A stretch of 64,000 nt of DNA from Hyperoodon ampullatus (lineage: Eukaryota > Chordata > Mammalia > Artiodactyla > Ziphiidae), in contig CATKHW010000008.1 of NCBI GenBank assembly GCA_949752795.1, positions 186,001-250,000 of the forward strand. Direction: 5' to 3'. Made by a program: the position numbers and the translations under genes. The notes beneath the pieces were generated by a model that saw only the letters and a program-made list of their open reading frames with translations, was not told where the DNA came from and did not search any database. This document shows, piece by piece, positions 41,710 to 52,779 of the stretch (positions are counted from its first letter, which is position 1; each line of letters opens with the position of its first letter).

Positions 41710-42495
41710 GTAGACATATCAATACATAGGTTTTAAGATTCTTACTAATCACATATATTCCTCTGCGGGAAATATGGGGTTTTCAGTCCCTTTCACTGAG
41801 GAAAGTGTAGGTCTTTTCTATTCCGTATTTGGTTTTTGGAACGGTACCTGTACTAATGTCAAACTCTGGTTTTATGCATCACCCCACCTCTCCTTCCCCC
41901 TTAAGCAGGCATAAGAGTGTTTTCTAAATGTGAGGCTCTTTTCTCTTTCCTAACTCAGTTCATGTGTAGCCATGTTTACAGGACCTTCATAAGTGATATC
42001 TTATGATAAGTTTCTTTTTCTCTGTGACTTATTTCACTTAGAATCATCATACCTGAATCCACTCATTTTGCTGCTACTGGCCTTATGACATTGATTTCAT
42101 GGCTGACTGATATTCCATCGTACGTAAGTACCACAATGTCTTGAACCATTTTTGTCTTTCCTGGGATATTTCAGGTGTACCCAAGTTGAGGTTCTTGTAA
42201 GCAGTGCAGCCCTAAATTTTGGGGTGGCTCTGTCTTATTGATTTTCAGTTTTCCCAAGGTATACTCCCTAGACTGGAAGTGCCCTTTTCTCTGTATCTCT
42301 GTTGTTTACTTGTTTTAGGGAACACAATGCACTCCTCCAGAGAGGCAGTTGGCAATTTACATCCCGCCCATCAGCATAACTAGGCTCCCTGTTCTCCAGG
42401 GACAGTGTTGCCTTTCTAGTTTTTACACATTTTGTGGATGTCCCTTTTGTCCGGTGGTATGTGATACTGCTTGGTAGTGCAGATTTGCATTGCCC
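41613..42495 (-). mobile_element. L1 3' fragment, copy d
   Basis: Poly(T) with interruptions at 41613-41630 marks the L1 3' end, and AGATTTGCATTGCCC at 42481-42495 marks the truncated 5' end. The TTTTGTCCGGTGG variant near 42445 places it with copies e and f. Confidence 0.73.
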
Positions 42496-43447
42496 ACTTC
42501 CTTTCTTGACCAGAAAGTGCGTATGCGTTTTCTACTGAATATATTCAGGAGAAAACGCATAAACCCATTTTGGAGCATTGCATCATTGTCGAAGTTGTGT
42601 CCCTCTTCCTGTGCTTTAAAGGCGATTCCAATGTACCTATTGAAATCTGTTTCCTGCTATTCTGGCTCGCTTTCAAGTCCACATCGTTGCCTTCCCTCAA
42701 CAGATTTTTGGACGATAGTTTTCCTTTATTACTCTGCCCTTTTGTGAATTGCTGTGCCCCTGAGCTCCATTTTTCAACTCGTCTTTTGTGAGCTGATCGC
42801 AAGTCCAAAATATTGGTTCAGGACCTCTACTGGTTCCCGGCGAATGGCTGAGAGTTTGATTAATTCTTCTTTCTGCCGGGAAATTAGAGTGACATGTGCC
42901 CGTCCAAATGCCTAACAGCTACTCTCTCATTGGTTCTCCATCTTCACTTTCATCCTCTGCCAATTGGCAACATGTGAGAATCAGGAGTTTAAAAGGGATG
43001 TCTCTCCAAGTTGGGAGATTGATAGTAAAGCAGTTGGAAATTCAAACCAGAGCAACAGGAGAGGGATTATCAGTTGAGTTTTAAAAACCTTTCATATTCA
43101 CAGTGTGTCCATTGTCTAGGTTTCCTGTAAATGTTATAGCTGTAGTAGAATTCCCTTCAACCTGGAGAGTTGGGACCATTGGAATGTGTGCCACACATTA
43201 TTGCTTTAAATGGTCGGCATTTGCTCACCGAATCTCACCAATCCTCTCAGTCCCAAGTGTCCAGACTTATGCCACATACAGCTGTCATTGTAGATAGGGT
43301 CATTACATGTTTCATCAGAGCCCCTGAAGGAATTGTAAACAATTTCCCTGTTTTTTTGGTTTGTTTTTGAAATTCCTTTTTATATTGGATTTGATCTTAA
43401 TCTCACTGCCATGTTTAAGCCAGTTAGGACACACTTGATTCCCTTAT
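41710..43447. repeat. 1.74-kb unit 4
   Basis: First member of the unit 4-6 subfamily. It shares ACATCCCGCCCATCA, CTTTCTAGTTTTTACAC, CCTTTTGTC, GATAGTTTTCC and GCATTGCATCATTG with units 5 and 6, where the other units have CATCCTGCCC, CTTTCTGG, CCTTTTGAC, ATTGTTGTCC and AAGTGCATCATTG. Its palindrome is the most decayed. Confidence 0.92.
42505..42578. repeat. Palindrome, unit 4, eroded
   Basis: Ten of 37 pairs mismatch, mainly in the outer half, where the right arm ends TTTTGGAGCAT instead of TTTTTGGCCAAG. The inner TATGCGTTTTCT and its complement remain well paired. Confidence 0.9.
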
Positions 43448-44231
43448 GGAGACATATCAATACATAGGTTTTATGATTCTTACTAATCAGATATATTCCT
43501 CTGCGGGAAATATGGGGGTTTGAGTCCATTCAATGAGGAAGGTGTAGGGATTGTCTCTTCCGTACTTGGTTTTTGGAACGGTACCTGTACTAATATCAAA
43601 CTCTGGTTTTATGCATCACCCCACCTCTCCTTCCCCCTTAAGCAGGCATAAGATTGTTTTCTAAATGTGAGACTCTTTTCTCTTTCCTAACTCAGTTCAT
43701 GTGTAGCCATGTTTACAGGAGCTTCATAAGTGATATCTTATGATAAGTTTCTTTTTCTCTGTGACTTATTACACTTAGAATCATCGTACCTGAATCCACT
43801 CATTTTGCTGCTACTGGCCTTATGACATTGATTTCATGGCTGACTGATATTCCATCATACGTAAGTACCACAATTTCTTGAACCATTTTTGTCTTTCCTG
43901 GGATATTTCAGGTGTACCCAAGTTGAGGATCTTGTAAGCAGTGCAGCCCTAAATTTTGGGGTGGCTCTGTCTTATTGATTTTCAGTTTTCCCAAGGTATA
44001 TTCCCTAGACTGGAAGTGCCCTTGGCTCTGTAGCTCTGTAGTTTACTTGTTTTAGGGAACACAATGTACTCCTCCAGAAAGGCAGTTAGCAATTTACATC
44101 CCGCCCATCAGCATAACTAGGCTCCCTTTTCTCCAGGGACAGTGTTGCCTTTCTAGTTTTTACACATTTTGCAGATGTCCCTTTTGTCTGGTGGGAAGTG
44201 ATACTGCTTTGTAGTGCAGATTTGCATTGCC
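43351..44231 (-). mobile_element. L1 3' fragment, copy e
   Basis: Poly(T) at 43351-43369, then 3' UTR and ORF2 C-terminal sequence to TTTGCATTGCC. The minus-strand codons corresponding to MEYxSAMK lie near 43830-43860 but the surrounding frame is interrupted. Confidence 0.73.
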
Positions 44232-45188
44232 TGCTTGCTTGCTCGGCCAAAAAGGGCGTATGCGTTTTCCCCTGAATATATTCAGGGGAAAACGCATATG
44301 CACTTTTTGGCGCATTGCATCATTGTCGATGTTGTGCCCCTCTTCCTGTGTTTTAAAGGTGATTCCAATTTACCTCTTGAAATCTGTTTCCTGCTATTCT
44401 GGCTCGCTTTCAAGTCCACCTCGTTGCCTTCCCTCAACATATTTCTGGACGATAGTTTTCCTTTATTACTCTGCCCGTTTGTGAATTGCTGTGCCCCTGA
44501 GCTCCATTTTTCAACTCGTTTTTTGTGAGCTGACCACAAGTCCAAAATTTTGGTTCAGGACCTATACTGGTTCCCGGCGGGTGGCTGAGACTTTGGCTAA
44601 TACTTCTTCCTGCCAGGAAATTAGAGTGACTAATGCCGGTACAAATGCCTAACAGCTACTCTCTCATTGGTTGTCCATCTTCCCTTTCATCATCCGCCAA
44701 ATTGGCAACATGTGAGAACCAGGAGGTTAAAGGGGGGGCTGTCTCTCCAAGTTGGGAGATTGATAGTAAAGCATTTGGAAATTCAAATCGGAGCACCAGG
44801 TAAGGGAATATTAGTTGAGTTTTAGAAACCTTTCATATTCACAGTGTGTCCATTCTCTAGGTTTCCCGTACATGTTATAGCTGTAGTAATATTCCCTTCA
44901 ACCTGGATAGTTGGGACCCGTGGAATGTGTGCCACGCATTATTGCTTTAAATGGTCTGCATTTGCTCACCGAATCTCACCTATCCTCTCAGTCCCAAGTG
45001 TCCTGCCTTATGCCACATCCAGCTTTCTTTGTAGATAAGGTCATTCCAGGTTTGATCAGAGCCCCTGAAGCAATTGTAAAGAATTTCCCTGTTTTTTTGT
45101 TTTGTTTTTGAAATTCCTTTTTATATTCGGTTTGATCTGATTCTCACTGCCATGTTTATGCCAGTTAGGACACACTTTATTCCCTTAC
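43448..45188. repeat. 1.74-kb unit 5
   Basis: Second member of the unit 4-6 subfamily. It has a run of seven G near 44733-44739, where the others have four or fewer, which accounts for part of its 1,741-bp length. Its palindrome carries a matched pair of changes, one in each arm, at the bases flanking the central CCTGAATATATTCAGG. Confidence 0.92.
44246..44311. repeat. 66-bp palindrome, unit 5
   Basis: Thirty-three pairs with two mismatches (44255/44302 and 44258/44299). Relative to the usual CTCCTGAATATATTCAGGAG core, both arms changed together to CCCCTGAATATATTCAGGGG, so pairing is kept. Confidence 0.95.
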
Positions 45189-45974
45189 GAAGATATATCA
45201 ATACATAGGTTTTAAGATTCTTACTAGTCAGATATATTCCTCAGCGGGAAATATTGGGTTTTGACTCCCTTTTACTGAGTAAGGTGTAGGTCTTGTCTAT
45301 TCCGTATTTGGTGTTTGGAACGGTACATGTACTAATATCAAACTCTGGTTTTATGCATCACCCCACCTCTCCTTCCCCCTTAAGCAGGCATAAGAATGTT
45401 TTCTAAACGTGAGACTCTGTTCTCTTTCCTAACTCATTTCATGTGTAGCCATGTTTACAAAACCTTCATAAGTGATATCTTATGATAAGTTTCTATTTCT
45501 CTGTGACTTATTTCACTTAGAATCATCGTACTTGAATCCACTCATTTTGCTGCTTCTGGCCTTATGACATTGATTTCATGGCTAAGGGATATTCCATCGT
45601 AAGGAAATAGCACAATTTCTTGAACCATTTTTGTCTTTCCTGGGATATTTCAGGTGTACCCAAGTTGAGGTTCTTGTAAGCAGTGCAGCCCTAAATTATG
45701 GGGTGGCTCTGTCTTATTCATTTTCAGTTTTCCCAAGGAATATTCCCTAGACTGGAAGTGCACTTGGCTCTGTACCTCTGTTGTTTACTTGTTTTAGGGA
45801 ACACAATGTACTCCTCCAGAGAGGGAGTTGGCAATTTACATCCCGCCCATCATCATAACTAGGCTCCCTTTTCTCCAGGGCCTGTGTTGCCCTTCTAGTT
45901 TTTACACATATTGCTGATGTCCCTTTTGTCCGTTGGGAAGTGATACTGCTTTGTAGTGTAGATTTGCATTGCCC
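45092..45974 (-). mobile_element. L1 3' fragment, copy f
   Basis: Poly(T) at 45092-45110. A minus-strand open frame (46007-45747, 86 codons) runs from the palindrome into ORF2-derived sequence and includes a VNCQLPLWRS-like run. This open frame is retained by chance or by homogenisation and is far shorter than any ORF2 domain. Confidence 0.75.
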
Positions 45975-46924
45975 GCTTGCTTGCTTGGCCAAAAAGGGCG
46001 TTTGCATTTTCTCCTGAATATATTCAGGAGAAAATGCATACGCCCTTTTTGGCCCATTGCATCATTGTCGAAGTTGTGCCTCTCTTCATGTGCTTTAAAG
46101 GCGATTCCAATTTACCTCTTGAAATCTGTTTCCTGCTATTCTGGCTCGCTTTCAAGTCCGCCTCGTTGCCTTCCCTGAACAGAATTTTGGACGATAATTT
46201 TCCTTTATTACTCTGCCCGTTTGTGAATTGCTGTACCCCTGAGCTCCATTTTTCAACTCGTTTTTTGTGAGCTGCCCGCAAGTCCAAAATTTTGTTTCAG
46301 GACCTATACTGGTTCCCGGCGGGTGGCTGAGACTTTGATTAATTCTTCTTCCTGCCGGGAAATTAGAGTGACATGTGCCAGTACAAATGTCTAACAGCTA
46401 CTCTCTCATTTGTTCTCCATCTTCCCTTTCATCCTCTGCCAATTGGCAACATGTGAGAACCAGGAGGTTAAAGGGGCTGTCTCTCCAAGTTGGGAGATTG
46501 ATATTAAAGCAGTTGTAAATTCAAACTGGAGCAACAGGAGAGGGACTATTAGTTGAGTTTTAAAAACCTTTCGTATTCACAGTGTGTCCATTCTCTAGGT
46601 TCCCCGTACATGTTATAATTGTAGTAGTATTCCCTTCAACCTGGAGAGTTGGGACCATTGGAAAGTGTGCCTCACATTATTGCTTTAAATGGTCTGCATT
46701 TGCTCACCAAATCTCACCAATTCTCTCAGTCCCAAGTTTCCTGCTTTATGCCACATCCAGCTGTCATTGTAGATAAGGTCATTTCAGGTTTCATCAGAGC
46801 CCCTGAAGGAATTGTAAATAATTTCCTTTTTTTTTGGTTTGTTTTTGAAATTATTTTTATAGTGGATTTGAGCTGATTCTTACTTCCATATTTCTGTCAG
46901 CATAGACACACTTGATTCGCTGAT
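45189..46924. repeat. 1.74-kb unit 6
   Basis: Third member of the unit 4-6 subfamily. It opens with the variant TACGAAGATATATC. It carries the best palindrome in the array (one mismatch in 34 pairs), again with a matched change in both arms. It shares CCAATTGGCAACATGTGAG with unit 4, one A shorter than the AAATTGGCAAC of other units. Confidence 0.92.
45987..46054. repeat. 68-bp palindrome, unit 6, best preserved
   Basis: Thirty-four pairs with a single mismatch (46002/46039). Relative to the usual GCGTTTT/AAAACGC, both arms changed together to GCATTTT/AAAATGC. The ends are GGCC/GGCC. Confidence 0.96.
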
Positions 46925-47709
46925 AGAGACATATCAGTACATAGGTTTTAAAATTCTTACTAGTCAGATATATTCCTCTGCCGGAAATATGGCATTTTGA
47001 GTCGCTTTCACTGAGGAAGGTGTATTGCTTGTCTCTTCCGTAGTTGGTTTTTGGAACGGTACCTGTACTAGTATCAAACTCTGGTTTTATGCATAACCCC
47101 ACCTCTCCTTCCCTCTTTAGCAGGCATAAGAGTGTTTTCTAAATGTGAGACTCTGCTCTCTTTCCTAACTCAGTTCATGTGTAGCCATGTTTACAGTATC
47201 TTCATAAGTGATATCTTACGATAAGTTTCTTTTTCTCTATGACTTATTTCACTTAGAATCATCATACCTGAATCCACTCATTTTGCTGCCACTGGCCTTA
47301 TGACATTGATTTCATGGCTGAGGGATATTCCATCGTATGTAAGTAACACAATTTCTTCAACCATTTTTGTCTTTCCTGGGATATTTATGGTGATCCCAAG
47401 TTGAGGTTCTTTAAGCAGTGCAGCCCTAAATTTTGAGGTGGCCCTGTCTTATTGATTTTCAGTTTTCCCATGGTATATTCCCTAGACTGGAAGTGCCCTG
47501 GGCTCTGTAGCTCTGTTGTTTACTTGTATTAGGGAACACAATGCACTCCTCCAGAGAGGCAGTTGGCAATTTACATCCAGCCCATCATCATATCTAGGCT
47601 CCCTGTTCTCCAGGGCCTGTCATGCATTTCTCGTTTTTACACATTTTGCGGATGTCCCTTTTGACCGTTGGGAAGTGATACTACTTTGTAGTGCAGATTT
47701 GCATTGCCC
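46827..47709 (-). mobile_element. L1 3' fragment, copy g
   Basis: Poly(T) from 46827, and a 5' truncation at GCATTGCCC (47709). It has small indels relative to its neighbours (TTCTTTAAGCAG near 47410), so its ORF2 frame is further disrupted. Confidence 0.73.
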
Positions 47710-48665
47710 GCTTGCTTGCTTGGCCAAAAAGGGAGTATGCGTTTTCTCCTGAATATATTCAGGAGAAAACCCATAAGCCCTTTCTGGCCAAGTGCATCAT
47801 TGTCGAATTTGTGCCCATCTTCCTGTGCTTTAAAGGCGAATCCAATGTACCTCTTGAAATCTGTTTCCTGCTATTTTGGATCGCTTTCAAGTCCGCCTCG
47901 TTGCCTTCCCTCAACAGATTATTGGATGATAGTTGTCCTTTATTACTCTGCCAGTTTGTGAATTGCTGTGCCCGTGAGCTCCATTTTTCAACTCGTTTTT
48001 TGTGAGCTGACCGCAAGTCCAAAATTTTGGTTCAGGACCTATACTGGTTCCTGGCGGGTGGCTGAGACTTTGGTTAATACTTCTTCCTGCCAGGAAATTT
48101 GAGTGACATGTGCACGTCCAAATGCCTAACAGCTACTCTCTCATTGGTTCTCCCTCTTCTCTTTCATTCTCTGCCAAATTGGCAACTTGTGCAAACCAGG
48201 AGGTTAAAAGGGCTGTATCTCCAATTTGGGAGATTGAGAGTAAAGCAGTTGGAAAGTCAAATCGGAGCACCAGGAGAGGGACTATTAGTTGAGTTTTAGA
48301 AACCTTTCGTATTCACAGTGTGTCCTTTCTCTCTGTTTCCCGTACATGTTATAGCTGTAGTAATATTCCCTTCAACCTGGAGAGTTGGGACCGTTGGAAT
48401 GTGTGCCACGCATTATTGCTTTAAATGGTCTGCATTTGCTCACCTAATCTCACCAATCCTCTCAGTCCCAAGTGTCCAGCCTTATGCCACATCCAGCTGA
48501 CGTTGCAGATAAGGTCATTCCAGGTTTCATCAGAGACCCTGAAGGAATTGTAAAGAATTTACCTGATTTTTTGTTTTGTTTGTGAAATTCCTTTTTATAT
48601 AAGTGGGTTTGATCTGATTCTCACTGCCATGTTTATGTGAGTCTAGACACACTTGATTCCCTTAT
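46925..48665. repeat. 1.74-kb unit 7
   Basis: Opens with GATAGAGACATATCAGTAC. The diagnostic positions return to the unit 1-3 type (TTTTGAC, CCAGTTTGTG). A small deletion gives TTCTTTAAGCAG where other units read TTCTTGTAAGCAG near 47410. The poly(T) block at its left L1 boundary is near 48570 and is followed by an AAG insertion (TATATAAGTGGG) near 48600. Confidence 0.92.
47719..47792. repeat. Palindrome, unit 7
   Basis: 74 bp with four mismatched pairs, in the outer and middle parts of the arms. The core and the CTTGGCC/GGCCAAG ends are intact. Confidence 0.94.
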
Positions 48666-49449
48666 GGAGACCTATCAATACATTGGTTTTAAGATTCTTA
48701 CTAGTCAGATATATTCCTCTGCGGGAAATATGGGGTTTTGAGTCCCTTTCACTGAGGAAGTTGTAGGTCTTTTCTATTCCGTAGTTGGTTTTTGGAATGG
48801 TACATGTACTAATAGCAAACTCTGGTTTTATGCCTCACCCCACCTCTCCTTCCCCCTTAAGCAGGCAAAAGAGTGTTTTCTAAATGTGAGACTCTGTTCT
48901 CTTTCCTCACTCAGTTCAGGTGTAGCCATGTTTACAGGACCATCATAAGTGATATCTTATGATAAGTTTATTTTTCTCTGTGACTTATTTCACTTAGAAT
49001 CATCGTACCTGAATCCACTGATTTTCTGGTACTGTCCTTATGACATTGATTTCATGGCTGAGGGATATTCCATCGTATGTAAGTACCACAAATTTTTGAA
49101 ACATTTTTGTCTTTCCTGAGATACTTGAGTTGTACCTTAGTTGAGGTTCTTGTAAGCAGTGCAGCCCTATATTTTGGGGTGGCTCTGACTTATTGATTTT
49201 CAGTTTTCCCAAGGTATATTCCCTAGACTGGAAGTGCCCGTGGCTCTGTAGCTCTGTTGTTACCTGTTTTGGGGAACACATTGCACTCCTCCAGAGAGGC
49301 TGTTGACAGTTTACATCCTGCCCATCAGCATAACTAGGCTCCCTGTTCTCCATGGCCTGTCTTGCCTTTCTGGTTTTTACACATTTTGCAGATGTCCCTT
49401 TTGACCGGTGTGAAGTGATACTTCTTTGTAGTGCAGATTTGCATTGCCC
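48567..49449 (-). mobile_element. L1 3' fragment, copy h
   Basis: The minus strand reads KKYHFTPVKRDICKM near 49445-49385, which resembles the YHLTPVRM-type segment of L1 ORF2 proteins. A CQQPLWRS-like run follows near 49320-49290 in another open frame. Together these fix the orientation and the ORF2 region of the fragment. Confidence 0.8.
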
Positions 49450-50404
49450 GCTTGCTTGCTGGGCTAAAAAGGGCATATGCGTTTTTTCCTGAATATATTC
49501 TGGAGAAAACGCATATGCAATTTTTGGCCAAGTGCATCATTGTCGACAATGAGCCCCTCTTTCTGTGCTTAAAAGGCGATTCCAAAGTACCTCTTGAAAT
49601 TTGTTTCATGCTATTGTGCCTCGTTTTCAAGTCCGCCTCTTTGCCAACGCTCAACAGATTTTTGGACGATAGTTGTCCTTTATTACGCTGCCAGTTCGTG
49701 AATTGCTGTGCCCCAGAGCTCCATTTTTTCAACTCGTTTTTTGTAAGCTGACAGCAAATCCACAATTTTGGTTGAGAACCTATACTGGTTCCTGGCGGGT
49801 GTCTGAGACTTTGGTAAATTTTTCTTCCTGATGGAAAATTAGAGTGACATGTGCCCGTCCAAATGCCTAACAGCTACTCTCTCATTGGTTCTCCCTCTTC
49901 CCTTTCATCCTCTGCCAAATTGGCAACCTGTGCGAACCAGGAGGTTAAAGGGTCTGTCTCTCCAAGTTGGGAGCTTGATAGTAAAGCAGTTGGAAACTCA
50001 AACCAGAGCACCGGGATAGGGACTATTATTTGAGTTTTAGAATCCTTTCGTATTCACAGTCTCTCCATTCTCTACGTTTCCCATACATGTTATAACTGTA
50101 GTGATATTCCCTTTTACCTGTCGAGTTGGAACCCATGGAATTGGTGGCATGCATTATTGCTTTAAACGGTCTGCATTTTCTCATTCAATCTCACCAATCC
50201 TCTCAGTCCCAAGTGTCCAGCCTTATATCTCATTCAGCTGTCATTTTAGATGGGGTCATTCCAGGTTTCATCAGAACACCTGAAGGAATTGTGTTAGAAT
50301 TTCGCTGTTTTTTTGTTTTGTTTTTGAAATTCATTTATATAATGAGGTTGAGCTGATTTTCACTGACGTGTTTATGCCGGTCTAGACACACTTGATTCCC
50401 TTAC
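48666..50404. repeat. 1.74-kb unit 8
   Basis: Last full unit, of the unit 1-3/7 type. It contains the longest fortuitous minus-strand open frames of the block (49000-49476, 158 codons, and 49334-49765, 143 codons). Both cross L1 ORF2-derived sequence, in different frames. Near 49020 it reads GATTTTCTGGTACTG where other units have CATTTTGCTGCTACTG. Confidence 0.92.
49459..49532. repeat. Palindrome, unit 8
   Basis: 74 bp with six mismatched pairs. Both arms carry GCATATGC where most units read GCGTATGC on the left and GCATACGC on the right, which is another paired change that preserves symmetry. Confidence 0.93.
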
Positions 50405-50697
50405 GGAGACATATCAATACGTAGGTATTAAGATTCTTACTAGTCAGATATATTCCTCTGCGGGAATAGGGCTGTTGAGTCCAGTTCACTGAGGAAGGAG
50501 TAGGTCTTGTCTCTTCTGTATTTGGATATGCAACGGTACCTGTGCTAATATGAAACTCTGGTTTTGGTCATCTCCCCACCTCTCCTTTCCCCTTAAGCAG
50601 GCATAAGTACGTTTTCTAAATGTGAGACTCTGTTCTCTTTCCTAATTCTGGTCATGTGTAGCCATGTTTACATTTCCTTCATAAGTGATATCTTATG
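50308..50697 (-). mobile_element. L1 3' fragment, copy i (cut at the right junction)
   Basis: Has the poly(T) end and 3' UTR but stops after 390 bp, near the C-terminal end of ORF2, at the satellite junction. Array copies a and i are therefore truncated at opposite sides, and the region from the unit start to base 293 of the unit occurs at both ends of the block. Confidence 0.75.
50405..50697. repeat. 1.74-kb unit 9, truncated
   Basis: Only the first 293 bp of the unit are present, ending after AGTGATATCTTATG. The next bases, TCAGAATGCTCC, are satellite. This partial is more divergent than the full units (for example GGGCTGTTGAGTCCAGTTC) and carries CATGTTTACATTTCC where all full units have an ACAGGACC-like reading. 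That variant is shared only with the remnant at 14402-14436. Confidence 0.93.
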
Positions 50698-52779
50698 TCA
50701 GAATGCTCCACGTCTCTTGTCATCACAATGCTCCATGACACCTGTCATCACAATGCTCCGTGACTCCAGTCATCACAATGCTTCATGACCTTTGTCATCA
50801 CAATGGTCCATGCCCTGTTCACACAAGGCTCTGTGATCTTTGTCACCACAATGCTCCATGCCCTTGTCATCACAATGCTCCATGCCCACAGTCATCACAA
50901 TAATCCTTGAAAATTGTCAGACCAATGATCCTTGCCCTCGTCACACGAGGCTCTGTGATCTCTGTCACCACAATGCTCCATGAACTTTTCTTCACAATGC
51001 TCTGTGTCCCTTGTCATCACAATGCTCCATGCCTTTGTCAGCAAAATGCTCCATGACACTTGTCATCACAAGGCTCCATTGCCCTCTCATCACAGTGCTC
51101 CAGGACCTTCTCATCACATTGCTCCATTCCTTTCTCATCACAATGCTCCACGACACCTGTCATCACAGTACTCCATGAATATTTTCAGCCCAGTGCTCCA
51201 TGACCTTCTCATCACAATGCTCCATGACCCATGTCATCACAATGCTACATGACCACAGCCATCAAAATTATCCATGCCACTTGTCATCAGAATATTCCAT
51301 GCGCTTGTCATCCCCATGCTCCATGACCCCTGTAATCACAATGGTCCTTGACGCTTGTTGTCACATAGCTCCATGACACTTGTCATCACGGTGCTCCATG
51401 CCTTTGTCAGCAAAATGCTTCATGACCTTGTCATCACAATGCTCCATGCACTTGTCCTCACAATTCTCCATTACCAGTGTCATCACAATCCTCCATGAAC
51501 CTTGGGATCACATTGATTCATGCCCTTGTCATCACAATGCTCCATGATTCTTGAAATAAAAATGATCCATGACCTCTCTCATCACAATGCTCCAAACACT
51601 TGTGATCACAATGTTCCATAACACTTGTCATCACAATGCTCCATAACACTTGTCATCACAACGCTCCCTGATGCCTGTCATCACAATAATCCATGCCCTT
51701 GTGATCACAATATTCCATAACACTTGTCATCACAACGCTCCATAACACTTGTCATCACAACGCTCCATGATGCCTGTCATCACAATAATCCATGCCCTTG
51801 TCATCACAATGCTCCATTAGCACTATCATGACAATGCTTCATGAACCCTGACAACACAATGATCCGGGACTCTTGTCATCAAAATGCTCCATGACACTTG
51901 TCATCACGATGATCCATGCCCTTGCCATACCAATGCTCCATGACACCTGTAATCGCAATGCTCCGTGACTCTTGTCATCACAGTGCTCCATGACCCTTGT
52001 CATCAAAATGCTCCATGCATTTGTCAGCAAAATGCTTCATGACATTGTCATCACAATGCTCCATGCACTTGACATCACAATACTCCATTCCCATTGTCAT
52101 CAAAATCCTCGGTGAACCTTGGGTTCACATTGCTTCATGCCCTTGTCATCACAATGATCCATGCTTCTTGAAATGAAAATGATCATTGACCTCTGTCATC
52201 ACAATGTTCCTAACCCTTGTGATCACATTGTTCCATAACACTTGTCATCACAACGCTCCATGATGCCTGTCATAACAATGCTGCATGAAATTTGTCATCA
52301 AAATGCTCAATACACTTCTCATCACAATACTCCCTGACACTTGTCGTCAGAATGCTCCTTGAACACTGTCATGAAAAGGCTCCATGCCTTTTTCATCACA
52401 ATGCTCCATGCCCTTTTCATCACAATGCTCCATGCTAGTATCATCACAATACTGCACAAGCTTGTCATCAGAATGCTCCATGACCCCTGTCATCACAATG
52501 ATACATTACACCTGTCATCAAAATGCTCCGTTTCCCTTGTCATTACAGTGCTCCATGACGCGCGTCATCCCAATTATCCATGACCTTCTCATCACAATGC
52601 TCCACGGTCTTGTGATCACAATGCTCAATGCCCTGGTCATCACAGTGCTCCATGTCCCTTGTCATCACAATTCTCCACGTCCTTGTCATCACAATGATCC
52701 ATGACCCTTCTCGTCACAAAGTTACATGCTATTTTCATCACAATTATCCATGCACTTGTCATCACAATGCTCCATGACA

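Larger units (their letters stand above)
36509..50697. repeat. Tandem array of 8.17 L1-derived units of about 1.74 kb
   Basis: A direct tandem array inserted in the 25-bp satellite. Units begin (arbitrary phase, at GGAGACATATCAATACAT or its variants) at 36511, 38237, 39974, 41710, 43448, 45189, 46925, 48666 and 50405, giving lengths of 1726, 1737, 1736, 1738, 1741, 1736, 1741 and 1739 bp and a 293-bp final partial. Each unit contains antisense L1 3' sequence, a palindrome at the L1 5' truncation point and about 760 bp of unrecognised DNA. Both array ends lie inside L1 sequence, the left in the 3' UTR and the right in ORF2. Unlike the flanks it contains CpG dinucleotides and poly(T) tracts. 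The satellite orientation is the same on both sides, and no target-site duplication is obvious. Confidence 0.93.

Noticed and set aside
49000..49476. 158-codon minus-strand frame as a possible gene
   Set aside because: It consists of decayed L1 ORF2 C-terminal sequence running into the palindrome, and neighbouring units do not keep the same frame. It is an open stretch in a pseudogene.
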